The notes beneath the pieces were generated by a model. The model did no database searches. It was not told the DNA's origin and saw only the letters and a list, made by a program, of their open reading frames with translations. Position numbers and translations under genes: made by a program. A stretch of 64,000 nt of DNA, taken from assembly GCA_036873135.1 (NCBI GenBank), contig JAPTYO010000002.1, positions 49,284,204-49,348,203 on the forward strand. Reading direction: 5' to 3'. Below, piece by piece: positions 22,217 to 33,306 of this stretch; within the stretch, counting starts at the first letter, position 1, and each line of letters starts with the position of its first letter. This DNA is from Clarkia xantiana subsp. parviflora (Eukaryota; Streptophyta; Magnoliopsida; Myrtales; Onagraceae).

Positions 22217-23640
22217 ATGGAAAACACTGAGAAAATCGAGCAACACGACAAGCGAATGGCCGAGATCGAGGCAGCCAACGCAAAAATGCATCAGGATATG
22301 GCCGACATGTCATCCAGCATGGAACGCATCATGGCACTGCTTGAAGCTCAGTCAGCTTACCGCGCCCCAAACCCAGCCTTGCTACCAGAAATCGCAAGTC
22401 CAACCTCCAAAACGCCCGTAGCAAATACCGGACCTCGAATCCCGGCCGCAACCGTGCTTCCCGACGCCACGGTAGAACCTCCTCGTGACCAACCCCCGGC
22501 TTTAGTCGTACCAGACCAATCCGCACCGAAGCCGTATGTCCTTCCAAATCCAACAACAATATATGGGCCCGTGAACAAAGGGGGTTCTGCGGCACCAATG
22601 AATTCACATCATCACCGGTCATCGAATCCGAGCAAGATCGTCGCTTGAAGAAAATGGAGGAAAAGATGAAGGCTCTGTCCGGACTTGAGCAGTATGGGGG
22701 CATTGGTTATTCCGATTTATGTTTGTTCCCCGACATGTCAAGACCAGAAAAGTTCAAAGTGCCTGATTTCGAGAAATATGATGGCACCGGAAATCCCATC
22801 GTCCACCTGAGAATTTACCTTGCAAAGATGGCCCCTTATCAGCAATACGAGAAGTTCTTGATCCAGACGTTCCAGGAGAGTTTGAAAGGAGCAGCTTTGG
22901 TTTGGTTCGTCAGCTTGAAGGCCGGTGATATCTCAACCTGGGAGGACATGGCTAACGCTTTTGTTCGCCAATACAAGTTCAATCTGGACACTGCCCCAAC
23001 TCGCATGGATCTTCAAAGCATGGAGATGACTGGCGGACAATCCTTTAGAAACTACATGCAGGCGTGGAGAGAGAAGGCCGCTGGAGTCCGACCACCACTA
23101 GAAGACACATAAGCGGTATCAATGTTCATCGGTACTTTAATAGGAGCTTACTACTTCCATTTATTGGGAGAGATGATTGAGCAAGGAATTCGAATGGGGA
23201 AGATTGAAGATCCTCTCAAAGGCTACCAAGGAGACGGTCTGAAAAAGGGTGGCGCCAAAAAGCCGCTCCTGAAAGATGCAACTGTAGGCGCAGTCTACCC
23301 AATGCAGTTGACAACCCCCACGACTCAGCCAGTGACTCAAGTACCCCCGGCTCCACAACCCTCCTTTACAGGCGGACAGGCAAATTGAGCTAATTTCAGA
23401 CAAAGAGAAACAAGGGTCTTCACCCCTTTACCTGTGTCAATGGCTGAAGTATACCAGAAGATGTTAGAACAAAACCTCATCGGCCCCGAGTTCATGAGGC
23501 CAGATTAGAGAGTACTCAATGATGATCCAAACTCGAGATGCGAGTTCCACATGGGAGTAGCTGGACACTCGATAGAGAAGTGCACCCGTCCGAGACACAA
23601 GATTCAGGACCTCATTGACAATAAGCTCCTTATTCTCAAC
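22217..23640 (+). pseudogene. Element D gag
   Basis: The start at 22217 gives a helical N-terminus and a Pro/Ala-rich linker. The frame changes near 22610-22648. The capsid domain follows (Y-D-G-T-G-N-P, W-F-V-S-L, F-V-R-Q-Y-K-F) and then a zinc-knuckle-like C-E-F-H ... G-H-S-I-E-K-C at about 23545. From 22645 on the frame is the same as that of the protease, but three stops lie in it: TAA 23110-23112, TGA 23386-23388 and TAG 23506-23508. Gag forms the particle that packages the RNA. Confidence 0.85.
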
Positions 23641-25226
23641 CCAATCCCTCCTCCTAATGTCAAGACAAACCCTTTGCCGCAGCACAATGCTGGTTCATCG
23701 TCATCCATCAACATGATCTGTCTCGAGGAGGATTCGTCACAAGACGTCTCTATTGCGGTAATCACACCGTTTATACTTAATTATGTGCCTGAACAGTCGG
23801 CCAGGTTGCCACTAGTGATGCAGGGCCCGACTCCTTTCCAATATGAAAGCAACAAGAAGGTTCCTTGGAATTACGAAGCTCAGATAATCGGAGCAGCAAA
23901 ACCAGACGATCGTGTTATGATCATGACACGTTCGGGTCGTTCGTACATGGAGGATGTTGCTAAGGATAAGGCTGTAGAAGTAACACCAAAGAAGAAGGTG
24001 ACTGACGAAGAAATTGTGGACTTCGTAAAATTCATGAAGGAAGGAGAGGACAAAGTGATTGATCAGCTCCGCAAGACTCCGGCTCAAATCTCTTTGCTTG
24101 CTCTCCTCTTAAGCTCAGAAAGTCATCGTGACACTCTCATGAATGTGCTCAAAGAAGCGTTAGTGCCGAAGGAGACCTCTGCTGAACAGATGGGTAATGT
24201 TATCGGCTCTATATTCTCGAACCAGATTTATTTCGGGGATGACGATCTAGGAGTCGACGGTCGGAACCATGTGAAAGCCCTCCACATTGTCTGCAAGTGT
24301 AACAGATTCGTGCTTTCGAAAGTCATGGTTGATGGTGGCTCGGCAGTCGATGTTTGCCCATTATCCACGCTCAAGCAAATGAAGATTGACATGTCCCATA
24401 TCCGTACGAGCAAGTCGGCAGTTCGAGCTTTTGATGGCACGAGAAAGGAAGTTTATGGAGAGATTGAGTTGCAACTCGAAATTGGTCCTAATGTTTTTGA
24501 TGTCACTTTCAGGGTCATGGATATCCCGAATGTTTTCAGTCTTCTCTTGGGAAGATTATGGATCCACGTGGCTGGGGCGGTTCCATCCACCCTACACCAG
24601 AAGCTGAAGTACGTGATCGACAATCGCCTCGTGGAAATCAGGGGAGAAGGTGATCACAACATTTATCGGGAAACGGCGGTCCGTGTCATCAACACTAGTG
24701 GAGATGAACCACCCGCATACCATTCCTTTGAGCTAATCTCCGTCATCAAGGATTGGGGAGAACCAACGCTGAGCAAAGCAGGCATCATGGTAGGAAGGTT
24801 CATGTTGAAGAATAATTTCGTCCCAGGTCAAGGACTGGGTATCAAGTGTCAAGGGATCTCGCGTCCACTCCAGCTGAAGGAAAGTGTATGCAAATACGGG
24901 CTAGGGTATTCCCCGTTCCAAAAAGATGATCAAAGTGCACATGGAGAACAACAACTGGTGGGTTTTCAGAGGGGGCGATTCGCTAGAAGGTGGAGGCCTA
25001 TGAACATTCCACCACTATCAGTGACTTTCCCAGGGCCACCTCAGATCATTCGAACTGATGAAGATGAAGCATTACAAGCTATAGCCGGATTGTTCATCAC
25101 CGACACCACAGTTGGAGCCATCCTCGAAGAAGTTCCCCCAGGCGTCTATGTCCGACCATTTGTTGAAGGAGAAGTAATCACCAATTGGTTTTCGATTCCA
25201 GTTTATGCTCTTTCGCTTAGCGATGA
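23641..25226 (+). CDS. Element D protease region, end of exon 1
   Basis: Open frame continuing from gag (open from 23551). The aspartic protease has V-D-G-G-S-A at about 24325 and a flap and end region L-L-G-R-L-W. Further on, a Gly-rich segment (G-Q-G-L-G-I-K) around 24830 resembles a G-patch. The frame meets TAA at 25228-25230, but a strong splice donor (GTAAGA) starts at 25227, one base before that stop. Splicing would remove the stop and keep the frame into RT. Upstream nonsense codons in gag mean that this copy still cannot make the whole polyprotein. Confidence 0.8.
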
Positions 25227-25406
25227 GTAAGATTTATGAGTTTCTGCTGTACTCCTTTGCGCGGCAAGATCATGAGCCCCGCATTGGAAAGAGGGATACT
25301 ATCATGATCTTATCAATATAAATAAATCCCTTTATTTCAAATTTTACTCATTTTCACTTATTTCTCGCCAAATTCGCAATGATTCCGGTTATTTTCCTTA
25401 CCGTAG
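25227..25406 (+). other. Predicted Ogre intron between protease and RT
   Basis: 180 bp from GTAAGA at 25227 to a T/C-rich tract ending CCGTAG at 25401-25406. The flanking frames match: exon 1 ends with two bases of a codon and exon 2 starts at 25407 with the third. Unspliced RNA ends at TAA 25228-25230. Spliced in-frame introns at this place are known in Ogre elements and are thought to set the ratio of gag-pro to RT products. Confidence 0.85.
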
Positions 25407-28146
25407 GAAAAATACAAGAAAACACGAAAAACATGACGATGTGATTCCATCAGAGGAATATGATGATGACCATGTTCCGATTGAAATAAGAGAGAACCTC
25501 GAGAGATTCGAAGAGAGAAAGCCATCAACGGCCGAAACTATCAAAATAGTTAACATCGGTACGAAGGAAAAACCTCGAGAGCTCAAAATTGGGGCAACCC
25601 TTGATCCTTCTCAGAAAGCCCAGATGATCGAGCTACTAGACGAGTACAAAGAGATCTTTGCTTGGTCATATTCTGACATGCCAGGCTTAGATACAGCAAT
25701 TGTGCAACATACTCTGCCCATAGATACCGAGAAGTTCAAACCCAAAAGACAACATTTAAGGCGGCAGAGTCCACAGTTACTCCTCAAGATCAAGGAAGAG
25801 ATCATCAAGCAAATTAACGCGGGGTTCCTTGAGGTGTGCAACTACTCTGAGTGGGTCGCCAACATTGTCCCTGTGCCGAAGAAGGATGGTCGTGTTCGAG
25901 TCTGTGTTGATTATCGGGATCTCAACAAGGCTAGTCCGAAGGATAACTTTCCACTCCCTCATTTTGACATGTTAGTCGATAACACAGCACGGCACAACAT
26001 GTTCTCGTTCATGGATGGGTTCTCTGGATACAACCAAATCAAGATGGCAGAAGAAGACAAGTCGAAAACCACTTTCATCACAATGTGGGGCACGTTTTGC
26101 TACAAGTTCATGCCTTTCGGACTCAAGAATGCGAGGGCAACTTACCAGAGAGCAATGGTGACATTGTTCCATGACATGATGCATAAGCAGATAGAAGTAT
26201 ACGTCGATGATATGATCACAAAGTCCCGCGAGGATGAAGACCACCTTGTCAACCTGCGGATGCTCTTTGAACGGCTTAAGAAGTTTAAACTCAGGCTAAA
26301 TCCAGCAAAATGCACATTCAGAGTAACATCCGGTAAGTTGCTGGGCTTTATAGTCAGTAAGAAGGGTATAGAAGTGGATCCCGACAAGGTCAAAGCGATA
26401 CTAGACCTTCCAGCACCGTCTACCGTCAAGGAGTTCAGAAGCTTGCTCGGACGTTTGAATTACATCGCGAGGTTCATCGCCAACATGACGAACAAGAGTC
26501 AACCGTTGTTCCGCCTCCTGCGAAAAAATGCATTAATTGAATGGGATGAAGAGTGTCAGCATGCCTTCAAGTCAATCAAAGAGTATCTCGTCAATTCGCC
26601 GGTTTTGGTCCCGCCCACTCCGGGTCGGCCACTCATTTTGTATCTGGCAGTTCGAAAAGGCTCATTGGGATGCATGTTGGGGAAACTAGATGAAGATGGC
26701 CAGACAGAGCACGCCATTTATTACCTCAGCAAGAAGTTCACTGAAGGAGAAGCCAAGTACACGAAGGTTGAAAGGACAAGCTGCGCTTTAGTATGGTTAA
26801 TGCAGCGACTCCGACAGTACACGTTGTATTACACCATACATCTCATTTCTAAGCTTAATCCCTTGAAATACGTACTAGAGAAGCCGGCATTGATGAAAAA
26901 TGTCGCCAAATGGCAGGTCCAGCTTGTTGAGTACGACATACAGTTCATTCCTCGTACTTCTATAAAAGGGCAAGCTATTGCAGATCACCTAGCCGAGTTT
27001 CCTATTGATGACGATCGTCAAGCAAATCACGAGCTTCCGGATAGCGACATACTTCACGCGGAGGAAGAAACAGGAAATGAAAGCATGTGGAAAATGTATT
27101 TTGATGGAGCTGCAAATTCCACCGGATGTGGTATAGGGGCAGTGCTTGTATCCCCAAAAGGTCAACATTTTCCTGTAGCAGCAAAGATCACCTTCCCGTG
27201 CACCAACAACGTGGCGGAATACGAAGCGTGCATTCTCGGGTTGCGAGCGGCAATCGATTTCAAGATACAAGAATTGGAGGTTTATGGAGATTCCATGCTG
27301 ATCATTCTCCAAACCTTGGGAGAATGGAAAACGAGAGATCCCAAGTTGCAACCATATCATCAGCACATTGAAGAGTTGAGCGAGAAGTTTGAGGAAATAA
27401 CATTCACGCAGATGCCTCGGAGTAAAAATCAATTTGCAGATGCGTTGGCGACCCTCGCATCAATGGTGAATATCTCGGACGGGAATTCCATAGAGCCTCT
27501 CGAGATTGAAGTAAACAAGCGTCCGGCATATTGTTGCACACTTGAAGAATCAGATGGCGAGCCCTGGTTCCTTGATATAAAGAGATACTTGCAGTCAGAC
27601 GAGTTTCCTGAGGGTGCAAGTAGCAAAGATCGGAAGACCATCCGCAGGATGGCATGTAATTACTTTCTTAGTGGTGAGGTTCTTTATAGAAAATCTTTTG
27701 ATGCTACCCTTTTGAGATGTGTAGGTTCGGAAGAGGCGAAGCGGTTGATGGAGGAAGTCCACGAAGGAAGCTGTGGACCGCACATGAGCGGTCACATGCT
27801 CGCAAGAAAAATCATGAGGATGTGCTATTTTTGGACTACCCTGATGACAGACTGCGTGGAGCACGTCCGTCGATGCCACTTATGCCAGGTGTATTCTAGT
27901 CAGATTCATGCACCGCCAAATGAGTTGCATCCGATTTCTTCTCCGTGGCCTTTTTCGATGTGGGGAATTGACGTGATCGGTCCCATTTCACCAAATGCAT
28001 CTAACGGTCACATGTTCATTTTAGTGGCAATTGATTATTTCACCAAGTGGATAGAGGCTGTCACACTGGCATCAGTTACTGCAAAGGCGTTTGAGCGTTT
28101 CTTACGAAAGACATCATTGCCCGTTACGGGGTGCCCGAGACAATAA
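25407..28146 (+). pseudogene. Element D RT, two RNase H domains and start of integrase
   Basis: One open frame from exon 2. It has the linker with F-A-W-S-Y-S-D-M-P-G, RT with V-D-Y-R-D-L-N and catalytic Y-V-D-D near 26200, a degenerate first RNase H (26600-26990), the archaeal-like RNase H with Y-F-D-G-A-A-N (27090-27470), the integrase zinc region (H ... H, C-H-L-C, 27760-27890) and the start of the core with W-G-I-D-V-I-G-P. The frame is lost near 28104, inside the integrase core, and ends at 28146. Everything up to that point looks able to function. The two RNase H domains place the element in the Tat group. Confidence 0.88.
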
Positions 28147-28811
28147 TCACGGACAATGCCAAGAATCTCAACAACAAATTGATAAAAGATTTATGTGTTC
28201 AACTCAAGATCAAGCACAGGAATTCGTCCCCATACCGCCCTCAGATGAACGGCGCGGTGGAAGCAGCAAATAAAAACATAAAGAAGATCATTGAGAAGAT
28301 GACTATCACATACAAAGATTGGCATAGTATGTTACCTTGGGCACTCTTGGCATACAGAACATCGATCCGCACTTCAACTGGGGAAACTCCGTTTTCTCTC
28401 GTGTATGGAACTGAAGCTGTTCTACCCGTGGAAGTGGAAATCCCCTCTGCAAGGATCCTGGCAGAATCAGGGCTCGACGAGGCATAATAGGCTAGACAAA
28501 GGTATGAACAATTGAACCTCATCGACGAAAAGAGGCTCACGGCACTATGTCATGGGCAATGTTACCAACAACGGATGGCTAGGGCCTTTGACAAGAAGGT
28601 GCGACCACGTAATTTCCAACCAGGAGACCTGGTGTTGCGCAAAGTACTGCGTATCAATCCTGATTCGCGAGGGAAGTTCGTGCCAAAGTACGAAGGACCC
28701 TACGTGGTCAAAGAGCTGTTCAAGGGAGGTGCGCTGATCATCATGGATATGGACGGTCAAGACCTTCCTAGTCCAATCAACGCAGACGCACTTAAAAGGT
28801 ATTATGCCTGA
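28107..28811 (+). pseudogene. Element D integrase, second half
   Basis: Continues the core in another frame (I-I-T-D-N-A-K-N, S-P-Y-R-P-Q-M-N-G-A-V-E-A) and is then cut by two adjacent stops, TAA-TAG at 28485-28490. The same frame reopens for the C-terminal region (G-P-Y-V-V-K) and ends at 28811. The first Asn and Ala after T-D stand where many relatives have N-G. One frameshift and two stops make the integrase inactive. Confidence 0.85.
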
Positions 28812-30045
28812 AAAAAAAAAAAAGGAAAAAAGAAAAAAAATTCCCGCTAGGTCGAAAACCTGTAAAGGCTACTTAGGCAAAAGTTAGGGATGAGAGGCAT
28901 GATTGAAAATCTGAAAGGACAGTCATGGTAAAAGGAGAGTTCCAAAAAAAAAAAGACAGGGGTCTTAAGTAGCGATGACGACAAGCTTTATAGCTTATCC
29001 TGAGCTACTTACTTGAGATTTTCAAATTGTAAAGGGCCACAGCCACCCTCCAAATGGCTACAAATACTTCCGCATCAAGACGGAAAATAAAGTACGGGTC
29101 ACAGCTACAGTTTAATCGGCGATCAAATAAAGAGTGCTTCCGCTAGGTTGAAAACCCGAAAGGGCGGCCTAGGCAAAATCAGGAAATGAGGGGCATGGTT
29201 GCAAGTTCAGAAATTGCAATCACGGCAAAAGGAGAGAAAAAAATTCTCAAAAAAAAAAAAAAGAAAGATCCCGCTAGATTGTCGCGCCGTGCGCAATTTA
29301 GGCAAAAATTAGGGACAAACATTCATGCGCAACACAGCGCCTTCCAAAGTCAACTTCACGACAAATGGGACGGTTACAGTCTGCTCTCGCGAGTCGCCAT
29401 TCAAAGATGAGTATGACTGTTACAGTCTGTTCCTACAAGTCAATCGACAATCAGGATCTGAAGTTATCCAGCTTTCTGGGAGTCACCCCCGACGAACGAA
29501 GCCTTAGTATTCAGCCTTCGCAAGTCACGCCACTAGAGGCACTTCTCCAACGGACGCCACTAGAGGCTCATCTCCGACACTCGCCACTAGAGGCATCATC
29601 AAAGGTTCTCCGGTACGATCTGACGTAGAGGTCTTTCGCCACCAGAGATATCACCAGAGGTTTTCCGGCACGGTCTGACGTAGAGGTTTTTCCGTTACCA
29701 CTCGCCACTAGAGGCGTCACCAGAGGTTGTTGGTACTGTCTAACGTAGATGTCTTCTATTTCCAATCATCACCAAAGGTTTTACTTTATTGCACGCCACT
29801 GGAGGCTTTACTTTTTCGCACGCCACTGGAGGCGCTATTTTCTGCACTACCAATGGAGGCACCGCCAACAGGGGCATCGCCGACAGAGGTTCTACTTTTT
29901 CGCGCCATCAATAAAGCCAAAGGCCGCCTTGGAGACTTGAATACCCGGAAGAAGATATACTTCCTAGCCATAATTAGTGTTTACTCGTCTTTGGACAAAC
30001 CCCCTCGAATGCATTCTACGGGAGTCCGTCCAAAGAGGGGCAAGC
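28812..30045 (+). other. Element D 3' untranslated region and polypurine tract
   Basis: No coding sequence. It has A-rich runs just after the stop, a block of ccacagccaccctccaaatgg-like sequence (29030-29180) that also occurs in element E (35990-36140), and a degenerate tandem repeat with core cgccactagaggc (29520-29900). It ends in aaagaggggcaagc before the LTR, a polypurine tract. Confidence 0.8.
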
Positions 30046-30807
30046 TGTAAACACCTAATTTTGGTACGCGCGACACGTATATAACACGTTAAAAATGTTA
30101 TGTGTAACGCGTTTAAAAAAGGAAGTATTTAAATATGGAAGGTCACGGGGTTGCCAAAAATAGGCTCAGTTTAAATTAGGACAATACATATGCACTAATG
30201 TGATGTAATAAATCAGAAAATATATAATATATAAATTTATACATATATTTTCGGATTTAATAGGGTAAATATTGAGGGAATATTGATTTTCCAATTTTTG
30301 GGTGTCAATTTACCTATAAATAGGTACCTATTACATGTAAAAAAACACACAGAAAAAAATTAGAATAAAATATTATTTTTCCTCGAAATTCGTGCTTGGT
30401 ATTTTTTCATCTCTTCCCGTCCAAATTCACCGGAGCTCCGGCAGACCTACCGCCGCCGTCGCCAGCCCCGACCGCGTCGTGCCGCCCCGCCTGTCGCCGT
30501 CCCAGTCCTACCCTCATCCAGCCCAACACCGTCGCCAGCTCCGACCACCGTGGCTGCTCCTGCTGTAGCTGCTCCCAGATTCAGCCCCCGTTCAGCCGCC
30601 GCGCTCCGCCTGTCATCGTCACCGGCGACCAGCCATCCGTCCCGCCTGCTGCGTCGCGCCGCCGCCTCGCCAACTCCGGTCCTGGTCTGCTGCCGGCGCT
30701 GGACTTCCCCCTCCGGCAGGTAATCACGCACGCTCTGGTTTTGTTTTGTTTTTGTTTTTGTTTTTGTTTTTTTGTTTTTGTTTTTTTACTTCTGTTTTTA
30801 TTATTTC

Positions 30808-30841
<34 letters not shown>

Positions 30842-31329
30842 TCTGTTATTGTTATTATTAGTATAATTATTATTATTTCATGTTAACTAAATAGTTTAGA
30901 TGTAGATTAGTAAAATAACATGCCTAATGAATATATGTATATAATATGTGATTATTAAATTGTGCTAGGATTTTGAGCATGTTTAACGTTAATTATATTT
31001 TATTTCAATTAGGGAATCTAGACGCAATAGGTTTTTTAGGTTTAATTTTGCCGATGTTAATTATTTCGCATGAAATTAGTTTAATTTGGAAACTGGCAAA
31101 TATGTTAATTAAGTACCGAAAGGGCGTGATTAGAATTTTTTTTTTAAATTCGTAACAGAACCCCCGAACTTAAATCTTTAAACGCAGACCAATTAATTAC
31201 TTAGGTGCTAATTGTTTTTACCTAGGTAATTTAGGTTTCTAGTTAGCCGTAATTAGCTAGTGGCGACTCTTTCCAAAATTGTACGTTTTCAAAACATAAT
31301 TCGCCTTAGGTCAGATTTTAGGTCGGACA
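30046..31329 (+). repeat. 3' LTR of element D
   Basis: 1284 bp, TGTAAACACC ... GGTCGGACA. The TATA box lies at 30315-30322. It agrees with the 5' LTR except for scattered base changes and the two microsatellites. It is followed by CTGTG at 31330-31334. Confidence 0.93.
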
Positions 31330-31334
31330 CTGTG
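31330..31334. other. Target site duplication of element D, right copy
   Basis: CTGTG, identical to 18613-18617. Confidence 0.93.
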
Positions 31335-31771
31335 TTCACTTCCGGAGGAAGGTTTCCTCTGATGATAGTGACAAGCAGGTCGCCACCTGTCTTTACCTTC
31401 GAAGGAAGGTTTCTTCTGATGATAATGATAAGCATGTCGCCACTATCTTTACCTTCGAAGGAAGGCTTCTTCTGATGATAATGATAGGCAGGTCGCCACC
31501 TTTCTTTACCTTCGAAGGAAGGCTTATTCTGATGATAATGATAAGAAGGTCGCCACCTGTCTTTACCTTCGAAGGAAGGTTTCTTCTGATGATAGTGACC
31601 GGTAGGTCGCCACCTGTCGTACCTTGGAAGTCGACTTTTTCATAAGTTGTCGTCGACCTTTCATCCCTATCTCGTTAAGACGAGTCAGAAAGTTCGGCGA
31701 CTCCTCTTTCCCTGCCTTTGAACGTACTCGACTCTTATGCTTTAGCGAGTTTAATCAATCATAACCCAACA
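31335..31771 (-). repeat. 5' LTR of element C, outer part
   Basis: Continues the LTR cut at 18617. It contains about five copies of a 59-bp repeat (ttaccttcgaaggaaggttt core, 31343-31620), related in inverse orientation to the repeat in the A LTR. It ends ATAACCCAACA, that is, TGTTGGGTTAT on the minus strand, the same start as the A LTR. Confidence 0.9.
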
Positions 31772-33288
31772 GGTATTATCTCATATTGTTTAGGGATAAT
31801 TATTTGTAAGATATTTATCCGTAGGAATTTATCTGTCAGTTATTTTATCATTTTAATATTTAGGAGATCTTATCTGTAATCTAAGTTAGTTTTATTATAA
31901 ATAGGGGTACAATTCTACATATAATACACACAAAAAATCATAAACAAAGAAACCATGAATAAAGGAGAAGCTTGAGCGATCCCCGATGATGTCCTCGCCA
32001 TAGTTTAAACTAACGTTTTTTTGCTTAACTTAGTTTGATTAGATTATATCTTATTTCATTATATTTTATTATACTGAATTCATTATTCATCGACCCTTAC
32101 GTAAGTGTCCACCTACACCGTCCTAGCCAGGCAGCCAGCACCCACCTTCAATCGGCTCAGCCATCCAGCCATGTTCCGTCCGACCCAACTAAGTCGTTTT
32201 ACTCTGACCTTGCCTCGCTCCATCTCTGTTTTGTCACACCAACCTGCTTTGTCGCCACGCTCTGTCTGCTCTCCAACACTGTTGGATAATTTGGTCAACT
32301 CATCTAACTTTAATTAAAGCACCATCAGGTATATAGCAACATCCAATTTGTTTCCATTCATTGTCTTTTCACATCCACATCATAATTATCATTGTTATAA
32401 GTAATTATTTTTCCTTGATACATACTTTGACTTATTCTTATTGATTTACAAACAAATCTCTATAAGGAGTTAGTGATAATTGTTTACTTGTTATTTTCAT
32501 AATTCTGGAACCGAATATGATGATGTGTAGTATGATGTTAGATAGTGTATGACCTTATTTTTTCAAGTTCGATTGCTATCATTCTCACGCGATGTGTTTT
32601 TTTTTTTTTTTTGTTAAAGACCGATATTATTAAACACCACAACGATTACAGTCATATGAAAATAAGAACCACATCAGGTAGTTTGGATAAATCCAAATCC
32701 CCGTACAAACAATGCAGCTGATAACAAAATATAAAAAACTAAAACAACATAGTATGAACCAACCATACAAACAGTAAGAACTGGAGTAAATAACATAATC
32801 GGTTTAAGAGCGCTAACACCCCATAACAAAAGATAATAGCTTGTTGAGGAGGACCCGATCTGATACAGCAAAACAGTCAAATCTTTGTAGAGGAACCGAT
32901 GTACCCTTAAAGAAGACCTAGCTAACAGCAGCCCTGCGCGACAAGCAATACTAGAAAAAAAACCAGGAACGATAAAATTACAGATGCTTATGTATTGATT
33001 GATTTTAATAAAGGAATCGATGTTAGGATATGTTAGTTACTGTATAAGAAATTGGCAAATCAAGTGAATAGAGTACCGAAATGGCGTAATTAAATATTGT
33101 TTTTTAATTTGTAACAGAACCCCCGAACTTTAATTTTTATCGTAGACCGACTTTATACCTAGATGTTTAATTTGTTATTTGCTTGGGTAATTTAGTATTC
33201 CAGTTAACCTTAATTAACTAGTGGCGACTCTATTCAAAATCAACGTTTTTAAAACGTAAATCGCCTTAGGTTAGATTTAGGTCTGATA
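31772..33288 (+). repeat. 5' LTR of element E, inner part
   Basis: Matches 37757-38125 and 49110-49506 of the 3' LTR. The TATA box lies at 31896-31903. Compared with the 3' LTR it holds about 765 extra bases (about 32291-33055). The right end of this extra stretch still resembles the D LTR, so at least that part was probably lost from the 3' LTR. Confidence 0.85.
32599..32960 (-). mobile_element. Probable 5'-truncated LINE 3' end
   Basis: On the minus strand the sequence ends in AATAATATCGGTC followed by a run of about 17 A (poly-T at 32599-32615 on plus). Plant LINEs usually end this way after 5' truncation. No RT motif is included, and I could not find clear target duplications, so the right edge is approximate. 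It sits inside the extra part of E's 5' LTR. Confidence 0.5.
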
Positions 33289-33289
33289 A

Positions 33290-33306
33290 TTTGGCGACTC
33301 CGCTGG
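33290..33306 (+). other. Primer binding site of element E
   Basis: TTTGGCGACTCCGCTGG, the same Ogre-type site as in D. Confidence 0.85.

Larger units (their letters stand above)
18618..31329 (+). mobile_element. Element D: complete Ogre-like Gypsy, 12.7 kb
   Basis: Both LTRs, the 5-bp target duplication, a primer site, ORF1, gag-pro, an intron, RT-RNaseH-integrase, a long 3' untranslated region and a polypurine tract are all present. The long LTRs, the extra ORF before gag, the tRNA-Arg-like primer site and the intron before RT are the known marks of Ogre elements. The LTRs are nearly the same apart from microsatellite tracts, so the insertion is fairly recent, yet the coding part carries several nonsense codons and a frameshift in integrase. 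It may have been copied from RNA supplied in trans, or decayed after insertion. Confidence 0.93.

Noticed and set aside
32035..32317. Short ORFs in the E 5' LTR
   Set aside because: Not kept across the corresponding 3' LTR; no recognisable product.
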